Source: Bacteroidales bacterium (GTDB lineage: Bacteria > Bacteroidota > Bacteroidia > Bacteroidales > Muribaculaceae). Taken from it: a stretch of DNA of 10,754 nt. Under the pieces are notes generated by a model. It was given only the letters and a program-made list of their open reading frames with translations, was not told where the DNA came from and did no database searches. How positions within the stretch are numbered: position 1 is the stretch's first letter; each line of letters opens with the position of its first letter. This document shows positions 1 to 5,522 of this stretch, piece after piece. Location of the stretch: NCBI GenBank assembly GCA_030526455.1, contig JAUNCU010000075.1, forward strand, positions 821 to 11,574. The letters are read 5' to 3'. A program made the translations under genes and the position numbers.

Positions 1-42
1 TTTTGTTTTCTTATCCCCGCGCCGATGAAGAAAGGTAATTTC

Positions 43-74
43 CTTTTAGTCTTTTAGTCCGTTTGTCTGTTAGT
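43..74. repeat. short degenerate 8-bp tandem repeat
   Basis: CTTTTAGT occurs twice in direct succession (43-50 and 51-58), followed by two degenerate 8-bp units, CCGTTTGT and CTGTTAGT. The tract carries in-frame stops on both strands, so it is unlikely to be coding. No gene is visible in 1-247. The tract lies in the upstream spacer of the outer-membrane protein gene and has no assignable function. Confidence 0.5.
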
Positions 75-160
75 CTTTCAAAAAGAGATCCGCGTGTGGC
101 GTCCTCGGGGCGGTGACTAATAAAAAATGTGAAAATCACTTATTATTAATGAGTATTTAG

Positions 161-168
161 TAATTTTG
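161..168 (+). promoter_or_regulatory. candidate Bacteroidota -7 box for the outer-membrane protein gene
   Basis: TAATTTTG at 161-168 matches the Bacteroidota -7 consensus TAnnTTTG. A good -33 TTTG is not visible at the expected distance of about 19-21 bases, so only half the promoter is supported. Transcription would start near 173-175, leaving a leader of about 75 nt before the ATG at 248. Confidence 0.35.
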
Positions 169-247
169 TAGCCAAATTGTGTATATTGCCCTCGTTGTGG
201 AGAGCGGTTACGCAATAAAACAGATTTTTTTTACTCCCAAAGACAGA

Positions 248-1489
248 ATGAAGAAGTATCAATACATGATCGCCACGCTGCTTGTGGCAATGGCCGGCGC
301 CTTTCAGGCTGCGGCTCAAGTGACCGAAACACCTTATTCGCGCGTGGGCTACGGCGTGCTCAACGACAACGCCACCGGCATCCAGCGCCACATGGGCGGC
401 GTGGGCTACGCTATGCAAGGCGGACGCGCCGTGAACTCGATGAACCCCGCTTCCTATGCGGTGATCGACTCGCTCACCTTCATCTGGGACGTGGGTCTGG
501 AGGCCAACCAGGTGTGGAGCAAGGAAGGCACCACTAAGGGTAAGGCGTTCAGCGGCGGTCTCGACTACCTCAACGGCGTGTTCCGCGTGGCTAAAAACGT
601 GGGCGCTTCGTTTGGCTTCATCCCAGTATCGTCGGTGAACTACCGATTCAACAACGAACTCGACGGCGGCAACGAGAGCCGTGAGGGCGAAGGCGCCATC
701 AGCGAACTCTATCTGGGCGGCGCGTGGAGCCCCGTGAAAGGCCTCTCGGTGGGTGCCAACTTCTCTTACCTCTTCGGTACGCTGGAGCACACCACCGCAG
801 TGCGCGGCGTGGCCACCACCATCTACTACCGCATGATGGAGGTGCGCGACTGGAATGTGCACATCGGCGCACAGTATGCCCTCGACCTCGACCGCAAAAA
901 CCGCGTGGTGCTCGGTGCCACCTATAGCCCCAAGAAATCGCTTCACGGCAACACCATCGGCACCTACTACGACGCCACCAGCGATCTCAAACTCGACACT
1001 GCCTACAACAGCAGCCTCAAGGGCAAATATGAGCAGCCCAACACCTTCGGCGTGGGCGTAAGTTACAGCCACGGCTCGAAATTCTTTGCCGAGGTCGACT
1101 TCACCTATCAAGACTGGGCTAAGGCGAAATACACTCCAATGCCAGGCTTCGAAAGCGCTAACACGAAATTTGACAACCGCTGGAAAGTGGGCGCCGGCCT
1201 GCAGTACATCCCCGACGAACGCGGTAACTACCTCAAGCGCATCAACTACCGCCTCGGCGCATTCTACAACCACGACTACATCAACGTGCTGGGCAACAAC
1301 GTGCGCGACTACGGTCTCACCCTCGGTTTCGGTTTCCCCGCCCTGGGCAGCAAAACGCTCGTGAACCTGGGTCTGGAATGGAAGCACCGCGTGTCTTCGC
1401 CCGTGTGTCTGGTGAAGGAAGACTTCCTGGGCGTGACCTTCAGCGTCACCTTCAACGAAATGTGGTTCTGGAAAAACAAACTCCGTTAA
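248..1489 (+). CDS. outer-membrane beta-barrel protein, FadL/OmpP1-like
   Basis: The 413-aa product is probably an outer-membrane beta-barrel protein, with transported substrate unknown. The ATG at 248 was chosen because it opens directly on a signal peptide: MKK, a hydrophobic stretch (about residues 7-21) and a signal-peptidase-I-like AAAQ site. An in-frame ATG at 179 would bury this signal under 23 extra residues. After cleavage come TPYSRVGYG, a glycine-rich segment and NSMNPASYA; an N-terminal NPA motif is typical of the FadL/OmpP1 family. The rest is amphipathic, with alternating aromatic and polar residues and many Gly/Asn turns as in porin strands, and the C-terminus is aromatic (MWFWKNKLR). 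lptC starts 33 bases downstream on the same strand, so the two are likely cotranscribed. From memory, Bacteroidales carry a similar protein just upstream of lptC. The barrel assignment is fairly secure; the FadL relation is tentative. Confidence 0.8.
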   Translation: MKKYQYMIATLLVAMAGAFQAAAQVTETPYSRVGYGVLNDNATGIQRHMGGVGYAMQGGRAVNSMNPASYAVIDSLTFIWDVGLEANQVWSKEGTTKGKAFSGGLDYLNGVFRVAKNVGASFGFIPVSSVNYRFNNELDGGNESREGEGAISELYLGGAWSPVKGLSVGANFSYLFGTLEHTTAVRGVATTIYYRMMEVRDWNVHIGAQYALDLDRKNRVVLGATYSPKKSLHGNTIGTYYDATSDLKLDTAYNSSLKGKYEQPNTFGVGVSYSHGSKFFAEVDFTYQDWAKAKYTPMPGFESANTKFDNRWKVGAGLQYIPDERGNYLKRINYRLGAFYNHDYINVLGNNVRDYGLTLGFGFPALGSKTLVNLGLEWKHRVSSPVCLVKEDFLGVTFSVTFNEMWFWKNKLR

Positions 1490-1522
1490 TCCCACTATAT
1501 CTCCTTCGAAGCGAGCATTAAG

Positions 1523-2188
1523 ATGCTGAAAGCGAAATATATATGGCTACCGCTCATGCTGCTGATGGCGGCATGGGGCATGGCTTCCTGCAGCGAAGAA
1601 AAACTGCAGAAAGCCGCCACCGAACACGATCCCGAGAAGGTGCCTACCATGGTGACCCACGACGCCCACACCATCGTGAGCGACTCGGGACGCACTCGCT
1701 ATCGCATCAACACCAAACTCTGGAACATCTACAGCGAAGCACGTGTGCCTCACTGGACTTTCCCCAACGGACTCGTGGCCGACGAACTCGACGAGAAATT
1801 CAACAACAAGGCGTCGCTCATCTGCGACTCGGGCTACTACGACATCCAGAAGCGCATGTGGAGCGCCGTGGGCAATGTGCGCCTCACCATGCGTAGCGGC
1901 GACCGCATTCTCTGCGACCGCATGTACTACGACGAGAAAACCACCGTGGTCAACTGTATGGACAACGTGCGCATCACACGCACCAGCGGCGACAAGATTG
2001 AAACCAACCAGATGTTTTACAACACCCGCACCCGCCGCACCTACGGCGACACCTTCATCCACATAGAAGGCAGCGGCCGCGTGATAGAAGGCTACGGCTA
2101 CGAATACTGGGACGACTCCCAGCGCTACGTAGTGCGCCGCGTGCAAGGCATCTTCCCCATCGACGACCGCCGCTTCCGCCCCCACTGA
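1523..2188 (+). CDS. lptC: LPS export ABC transporter periplasmic protein LptC, lipoprotein form
   Basis: LptC belongs to the Lpt bridge that carries lipopolysaccharide from the inner-membrane LptBFG complex across the periplasm to the outer membrane. The 221-aa product starts with a hydrophobic stretch (residues 6-20) ending in MASC, so Cys23 looks like a lipidated residue of a type II signal. The body shows the repeating OstA/LptC beta pattern: VADELDEKFNNK, YYDIQKRMWSAVGNVRLT, GDRILCDRMYYDEKTTVV, MDNVRITRTSGDKIETNQMF. Each pair reads as a target or state strand followed by a value strand, the beta-jellyroll signature. The length is usual for Bacteroidota LptC. It follows the outer-membrane protein gene by 33 bases and is probably in its operon. 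From memory, the next gene in many Bacteroidales is a CNNM/CorC protein on the same strand; here repeats follow, and that gene lies about 4 kb away in opposite orientation. Identification is confident. Confidence 0.9.
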   Translation: MLKAKYIWLPLMLLMAAWGMASCSEEKLQKAATEHDPEKVPTMVTHDAHTIVSDSGRTRYRINTKLWNIYSEARVPHWTFPNGLVADELDEKFNNKASLICDSGYYDIQKRMWSAVGNVRLTMRSGDRILCDRMYYDEKTTVVNCMDNVRITRTSGDKIETNQMFYNTRTRRTYGDTFIHIEGSGRVIEGYGYEYWDDSQRYVVRRVQGIFPIDDRRFRPH

Positions 2189-2223
2189 TAAAAAACACAA
2201 CACCTAGCGAGGGTAAGAACATG

Positions 2224-2247
2224 GTAGGGACGCGATACATCGCGTCC
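2224..2247 (+). repeat. REP-like hairpin with a GTAG foot
   Basis: GTAG at 2224-2227 is followed directly by a 9-bp perfect stem, GGACGCGAT (2228-2236) and ATCGCGTCC (2239-2247), closed by two unpaired bases (or a TACA tetraloop if the last pair opens). A GTAG-type tetranucleotide at the foot of a short G+C hairpin is the hallmark of REP sequences mobilised by Y1 (TnpA-REP/RAYT) transposases. No such transposase gene is in the window. It lies 36 bases after the lptC stop and has no T-tract, so it is not a canonical terminator. Confidence 0.65.
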
Positions 2248-2292
2248 GCGCCAGGCGATGGGTTATGTTTTTCGATAGCAGATATTTAGATT

Positions 2293-2319
2293 TTATCGGA
2301 CTTATCGGACTTAGCGGAC
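2293..2319 (+). repeat. three 9-bp tandem repeats
   Basis: TTATCGGAC at 2293-2301 and 2302-2310 is followed by TTAGCGGAC at 2311-2319, three direct units with one change in the third. It lies in the 569-base gene-free stretch between lptC and the ATPase gene. It is too short and too few-unit to suggest a coding or CRISPR role. Short arrays of this kind are, as I recall, common between genes in Bacteroidales. Confidence 0.7.
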
Positions 2320-2397
2320 CCCTCAGACCCCATAGGACGTGCCTTGCTCTCCAGCCCCCCACTGCCTGTCCGAAAACTCAAAAATGCGGCAAGACTA

Positions 2398-2437
2398 TAG
2401 CGAAAACGCTAGGCGGCCGCCCAACAAACGCTAGGCG
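2398..2437 (+). repeat. small hairpin plus 12-bp direct repeat at the edge of the inverted repeat
   Basis: TAGCG (2398-2402) and CGCTA (2407-2411) form a 5-bp stem with an AAAA loop. The 12-mer AAACGCTAGGCG at 2404-2415 recurs exactly at 2426-2437, where it forms the outer edge of the long inverted repeat. The opposite arm carries only one version of this edge (AACGCCAGGCG on the - strand), so this arm has an extra copy. Function is not assignable. Confidence 0.55.
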
Positions 2438-2590
2438 ATCCCCCACCGCCGTCGGAGACGGCTTATTATGGTTAACTCCATGCAAGCGAGTGAATTGCGC
2501 AGCAATTCGCGAGCGCAGCTTGGAGATAAGGAACAGCCAAAGAAAAGAGCCTCGGAGAGGGTCGGTTATGGTAGCAACATGAGTTCTCGG
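2427..2590 (+). repeat. left arm of a ~160-bp inverted repeat flanking the ATPase gene
   Basis: This arm matches the reverse complement of 3994-4156. Bases 2442-2516 are identical over 75 bp to 4067-4141, and 2549-2573 are identical over 25 bp to 4011-4035. An unrelated filler of 21-22 bases lies between these blocks, and the outer edges are partly conserved. Three triloop hairpins are built in: GCCGTC-GGA-GACGGC (2448-2462), GAATTGC-GCA-GCAATTC (2492-2508) and CCTC-GGA-GAGG (2550-2560). The first and third share a GGA loop and are each followed within a few bases by TTATGGT. The repeat has no convincing reading frame. It may be a REP cluster (BIME-like), a non-autonomous mobile element or a structured RNA. 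Confidence 0.85.
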
Positions 2591-2645
2591 ACCGAACTCC
2601 CCCAAAAAATAAGCCTCGCAACCGCCCAAAAAATGCATCAAAAGT

Positions 2646-2680
2646 TATGCAAATCTGCAGTGCAACTGCAAATTTGCATA
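2646..2680. promoter_or_regulatory. upstream palindrome, operator-like
   Basis: TATGCAAATCTGCAGT (2646-2661) and ACTGCAAATTTGCATA (2665-2680) are inverted 16-bp arms with one mismatch around a 3-base centre. The left arm is nearly the same as that of the palindrome at 2718-2754 (16 of 18 bases, counting from the preceding T). The two left arms begin 73 bp apart, close to seven helical turns. This looks like a distal binding site for a dimeric regulator of the ATPase gene, but no regulator can be named. Confidence 0.6.
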
Positions 2681-2700
2681 GAAATTTATCCTCTAAACGC

Positions 2701-2730
2701 TTGAAAATTGTGAAAACTTATGTAAATTTG
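2701..2730 (+). promoter_or_regulatory. promoter of the AAA_14/DUF4143 ATPase gene
   Basis: TTG at 2701-2703 and TAAATTTG at 2723-2730 are separated by 19 bases and match the Bacteroidota -33 and -7 elements (TTTG and TAnnTTTG). The expected start of transcription, 5-7 bases past the -7 box, falls at about 2735-2737, at the centre of the palindrome at 2718-2754. The leader would then be only about 21 nt. Confidence 0.6.
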
Positions 2731-2754
2731 CAGTGTCACTTCAAATTTTCATAA
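2718..2754. promoter_or_regulatory. promoter-overlapping palindrome, operator-like
   Basis: TTATGTAAATTTGCAGTG (2718-2735) and CACTTCAAATTTTCATAA (2737-2754) are inverted 18-bp arms with two mismatches around a single base. The palindrome covers the -7 box and the predicted transcription start and ends three bases before the ATG. A protein bound here would block transcription. In RNA, only the right arm would be transcribed, so a DNA operator fits better than a leader hairpin. It is a diverged copy of the palindrome at 2646-2680. Confidence 0.65.
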
Positions 2755-2757
2755 AAT

Positions 2758-3921
2758 ATGGCGCAATACATCTCCCGCAAAATCGAGGCCACCATTCTTG
2801 AGGCTATCAAGTATTTCCCCGTTATCATCGTTACGGGGCCACGTCAGGCTGGCAAAAGCACAATGATTCAGCACCTGTTTCCGTCGTTCGTTCAGCACTC
2901 GCTTGAAGACTACGACCTGAGGAGCATTGCCCAAAGCGATCCCAAACGCTTTCTGCAACCTGCCGAAAAGGGCTTGGTGATCGACGAGGTGCAGAATGTG
3001 CCTGAGTTGCTGTCCTACATTCAAGGAATCGTGGACCGTGAGCCCGAGCGGCGCTATGTGCTCTCGGGAAGCGCTAATTTCACCCTGCTCCATGCGGTGA
3101 AGCAATCGCTTGCTGGCAGGGCTTTTGTGGTGGACTTGCTGCCTCTTTCGCTCGATGAAGTTGTAGGCCCACAGGCGCCCACTAGCACCAACCAACTGCT
3201 CTTCAGCGGGCTTTACCCATCGGTGGTGACGGGGCAACGCCCAGCCCGGTTCATGTATCCAGCCTACGTGCGCACCTACCTCGAGCGCGATGTGCAGGAA
3301 TTGATCAACGCGAAAAACCTGATGCAGTTCAGCACATTCCTGAAACTGTGCGCCGGAAGAATTGGGCAAATATTCAACGCCTCGCAAGTGGCCACCGAGG
3401 TGGGCGTGAGCGTTAACACCATCAAGCAATGGCTATCGATTCTCGAAACTTCCTACGTGATATTTCGCCTCCAGCCTTATTTCAAGAACACGACCAAGCG
3501 CCTGGTGAAGTCGCCAAAAATTTATTTCTGCGACACGGGCTTGGCTTGCCACCTGCTGGGCATTGACTCGGCCGACGAACTGGAAAGCCACTCAATGCGC
3601 GGTGCCTTGTTTGAAAACCTGATTGTGACCGAGGCCTTAAAACACCGCTTTAATCAGGCGAAAACCAACAATCTGTGTTTCTACCGCGATTCCAACCATA
3701 ATGAAATCGACCTGCTGATTGAGGAGAAAAACGGGCTGAAAGGAATAGAGGTAAAGTCGTCGATGACCTACCACGCATCGTTTGAAAAGGCACTGAAAAA
3801 GATGGAAACACTTGTGAGCGAGCCAGTCACGGGCAAGGCGGTGGTGTACGACGGCGACTTCGAAAACGAAGCCGGAGAAATCAAAATCGTGAATTTCCGC
3901 CACCTGCCGCGCGTGCTGTAA
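2758..3921 (+). CDS. AAA_14 / DUF4143 family ATP-binding protein
   Basis: The product is a 387-aa cytosolic ATPase of the widespread AAA_14 plus DUF4143 family, whose cellular role is not established. The N-terminal domain has a Walker A GPRQAGKST (Gly27-Thr35), a Walker B GLVIDEVQ (Asp76-Glu77) and a sensor-like YVLSGSANF (residues 100-108). The middle (about 200-245) contains a helix-turn-helix-like segment, NASQVATEVGVSVNTIKQW, in the DUF4143 region. Near the C-terminus, NEIDLLIE (Asp318), followed 13 residues later by Glu331-Val-Lys333, looks like a PD-(D/E)XK nuclease-type core; whether it cleaves DNA is unknown. The length is typical and the frame intact, so the gene is probably functional. 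It stands alone, with its own promoter, two operator-like palindromes upstream and long inverted repeats on both sides, which suggests an independently regulated and possibly mobile cassette. The ATG at 2758 directly precedes the conserved N-terminus (ISRKIE). Family assignment is secure; function is not. Confidence 0.92.
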   Translation: MAQYISRKIEATILEAIKYFPVIIVTGPRQAGKSTMIQHLFPSFVQHSLEDYDLRSIAQSDPKRFLQPAEKGLVIDEVQNVPELLSYIQGIVDREPERRYVLSGSANFTLLHAVKQSLAGRAFVVDLLPLSLDEVVGPQAPTSTNQLLFSGLYPSVVTGQRPARFMYPAYVRTYLERDVQELINAKNLMQFSTFLKLCAGRIGQIFNASQVATEVGVSVNTIKQWLSILETSYVIFRLQPYFKNTTKRLVKSPKIYFCDTGLACHLLGIDSADELESHSMRGALFENLIVTEALKHRFNQAKTNNLCFYRDSNHNEIDLLIEEKNGLKGIEVKSSMTYHASFEKALKKMETLVSEPVTGKAVVYDGDFENEAGEIKIVNFRHLPRVL

Positions 3922-3929
3922 CGCAAGTG

Positions 3930-3966
3930 GAATTCGTGATTGGGGACGGTTCTCTTTCACGAATTC
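3930..3966. repeat. GAACCGTCCCC-type hairpin, copy 1
   Basis: GAATTCGTGA (3930-3939) pairs perfectly with TCACGAATTC (3957-3966) around a 17-base loop containing GGGGACGGTTCTC. The loop and inner arm match the reverse complement of the hairpin at 4233-4269, so the two copies face each other. It begins nine bases after the stop of the ATPase gene. There is no T-tract, so a terminator role is possible only in a non-canonical sense. As I recall, motifs of this kind recur in many genomes near Y1-type transposases. Confidence 0.7.
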
Positions 3967-3993
3967 TGTGTGTTTTCTAGCGGGGGAGGCAGC

Positions 3994-4156
3994 CCGAAAA
4001 CTCGGGTCGTTACCATAACCGACCCTCTCCGAGGCTCACTCCATTGAGGATCCCAATCTCCAAGCCGCGCTCGCGAATTGCTGCGCAATTCACTCGCTTG
4101 CATGGAGTTAACCATAATAAGCCGTCTCCGACGGCGGTGGGTGGTCGCCTGGCGTT
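3994..4156 (-). repeat. right arm of the ~160-bp inverted repeat flanking the ATPase gene
   Basis: This is the inverted partner of 2427-2590, with a 75-bp perfect block at 4067-4141 and a 25-bp perfect block at 4011-4035. The same three triloop hairpins are present on the opposite strand. It lies inside the segment bounded by the two GAACCGTCCCC-type hairpins (3930-3966 and 4233-4269), whereas the left arm has no such bounding hairpins. The remaining bases of the gene-free stretch 3922-4328 (about 4157-4232 and 4270-4328) hold nothing I can name. Confidence 0.85.
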
Positions 4157-4232
4157 CACCTATAAACTTTCCCTATTTTAGGGTTTTGGGTCAGGCTGAT
4201 GGTGATCCGCTATAATTCAGTGCTATAAGTAA

Positions 4233-4269
4233 TTTTTCGTGAAAGAGAACCGTCCCCTTTCACGAAAAA
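4233..4269. repeat. GAACCGTCCCC-type hairpin, copy 2
   Basis: TTTTTCGTGAAAG (4233-4245) pairs with CTTTCACGAAAAA (4257-4269), a 13-bp perfect stem, around the 11-base loop AGAACCGTCCC. It is the inverted relative of the hairpin at 3930-3966; the shared core is GTGAAAGAGAACCGTCCCC read on this strand. It lies 59 bases downstream of the stop of the - strand permease gene, so it could protect or end that transcript. However, the T-run is on the 5' side of the stem on either strand, unlike a normal intrinsic terminator. Confidence 0.75.
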
Positions 4270-4328
4270 ATTATGTCTTGTTATGCGTTTTTACTTGCCC
4301 TTGGTGGGGGGCTGTGGTGATGGCTTGG

Positions 4329-5522
4329 TTAGTCGCGGAGCCAGAGCGACTGGATTTTGCGGCGGATGGCTATTACGTTGCCTGTGGTGATGGCGCCCAT
4401 GATGAGCACTGCCACGGCGATGGCTGCTACCACGCTGCCGCCTTTGGTGCCGAGGCCGCTGAGCATGACCATGTAGGAGGCGCGGGCGGCAAACATGAGC
4501 ACGAGCGAGAGCACGAGCACTGCGGCGTTGATGTAGAGCACCATCTTCACGTAGGGCTTCGACACTTCAGCGGGCGAATAGCCCAGCAGGAGCAAATCCT
4601 GGAGTTTGCGGGTGTTTTTCTGCAGCAGCAGGTAGATGCTGAGCATGAGCACGAAGAAGGAGAGCAGGCTGATGAGCACGCCCACCACCACCACGATGGA
4701 GATGATGAGGGTGAGGAAGTAGTAGGTTTTGCCCGAGTTGGTTTTGTCGCCCGCTATGTTGTAGTTGTGCTCGTCCATGTATTGCTGAATCTTTGGGTCG
4801 CCTGGGCGGTTCACCTCTATGATGAGGCGCAGTGGCTTCAGGGCGCCGCCTTGGCCGTAGCGCTTGTTGGCCCAAGCCATGAATTCTTCGGGCACGATGA
4901 TGGTGTTGAGCCGGTTGCTGAATCCTACGATGCGGCCCTGCACGTTGTCGCGCAGGCCGTTGCCCGAGAGGCCGAATGAGAGTGGCACGCTCGATGCCTC
5001 GCCTTCGCTGATTTTGGGCATGCCCTGCGCTGCGGCGAAGCCGAAGTTGTAGAGCGAGAGGTAGTCGCGGCTCATGATGATGGGCACGGTGGGGTTGGCG
5101 GGGTCGAATTTCCATGAGGCGTCGACGTCGATGAATTCCGACGGGATACTCTCAAAGAAAAACTGCGTGCGCATGGCGTGGGTGGCGTCTACGCCTATGC
5201 TGGCTGTGATGCCGAATTCGCTGTTCACGAAGGGTGCCACCTTGCGGCACCAGGGTTGCGCCTTGATGTCGGCAAGGTCGGCTTCGGAGAATTCCGACGT
5301 GCCTCCCATGAGCGCGCCGGCGCTGGTGAGGTTACGCGAAATGATGAGATAGTCTTTGCTGATAAAACTTTCCTGGTCGCTGAACACGGGCAGCACGTCG
5401 CTGTAGAACTGCACGGCCAGTATCACGATGCTCAGGCCTATGAGGTTGGCCAGCGAGAATCCTATGAGTTGCGCTTTGCTGATGTGCTTGCGCAGTAGTT
5501 TCCACATCAATCCCTTTTTCAT
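4329..5522 (-). CDS. FtsX-like ABC transporter permease
   Basis: The 397-aa inner-membrane protein has the FtsX/MacB-type layout: one N-terminal membrane helix (about residues 18-40), a large periplasmic domain (about 45-265), and three C-terminal helices (about 268-300, 326-348 and 363-386). Between the second and third helices is the cytoplasmic QKNTRKLQDLLLLGYSPAEV, typical of FtsX-like permeases, which contacts the ATPase. Such permeases usually work mechanically on envelope substrates (lipoproteins, peptides, hydrolase control) rather than forming a channel; the substrate here is unknown. The ATG at 5522 was chosen because it overlaps the stop of the ATPase gene as ATGA, the usual sign of translational coupling. 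The frame stays open upstream to 5696, but that part is an Arg/Pro/His-rich shadow of the ATPase gene. An in-frame ATG at 5507 (MWKLL) is a reasonable alternative start. The gene is the last of a three-gene - strand run. Confidence 0.87.
   Translation of the reverse strand: MKKGLMWKLLRKHISKAQLIGFSLANLIGLSIVILAVQFYSDVLPVFSDQESFISKDYLIISRNLTSAGALMGGTSEFSEADLADIKAQPWCRKVAPFVNSEFGITASIGVDATHAMRTQFFFESIPSEFIDVDASWKFDPANPTVPIIMSRDYLSLYNFGFAAAQGMPKISEGEASSVPLSFGLSGNGLRDNVQGRIVGFSNRLNTIIVPEEFMAWANKRYGQGGALKPLRLIIEVNRPGDPKIQQYMDEHNYNIAGDKTNSGKTYYFLTLIISIVVVVGVLISLLSFFVLMLSIYLLLQKNTRKLQDLLLLGYSPAEVSKPYVKMVLYINAAVLVLSLVLMFAARASYMVMLSGLGTKGGSVVAAIAVAVLIMGAITTGNVIAIRRKIQSLWLRD

Noticed and set aside
146..1495. 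Long - strand open frame (449 codons) opposite the outer-membrane protein gene
   Set aside because: His/Ala/Val/Glu-rich shadow of a G+C-rich gene; no domain, no signal, and the + strand product has a clear signal peptide and barrel pattern.
1547..2203. - strand open frame opposite lptC
   Set aside because: Ala/Val/His-rich antisense shadow; the + strand has a lipobox and the LptC beta pattern.
2293..2319. CRISPR-like array
   Set aside because: Three contiguous 9-bp units without spacers; no CRISPR array or cas gene anywhere in the window.
2265..2704. Small open frames in the spacer before the ATPase gene, both strands
   Set aside because: They read through the inverted repeat and its hairpins; no conserved-looking sequence and no reason to expect translation.
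4233..4269. Intrinsic terminator for the - strand three-gene run
   Set aside because: The stem is strong, but on neither strand is it followed by an unpaired T-run; it is better explained as one of a pair of inverted hairpin repeats.
4239..4979. + strand frame starting with MKENRP, and a similar - strand frame at 3960-3637
   Set aside because: Both start inside the two copies of the GAACCGTCCCC-type hairpin, which is why their first residues agree, and then run antisense through the permease and ATPase genes.
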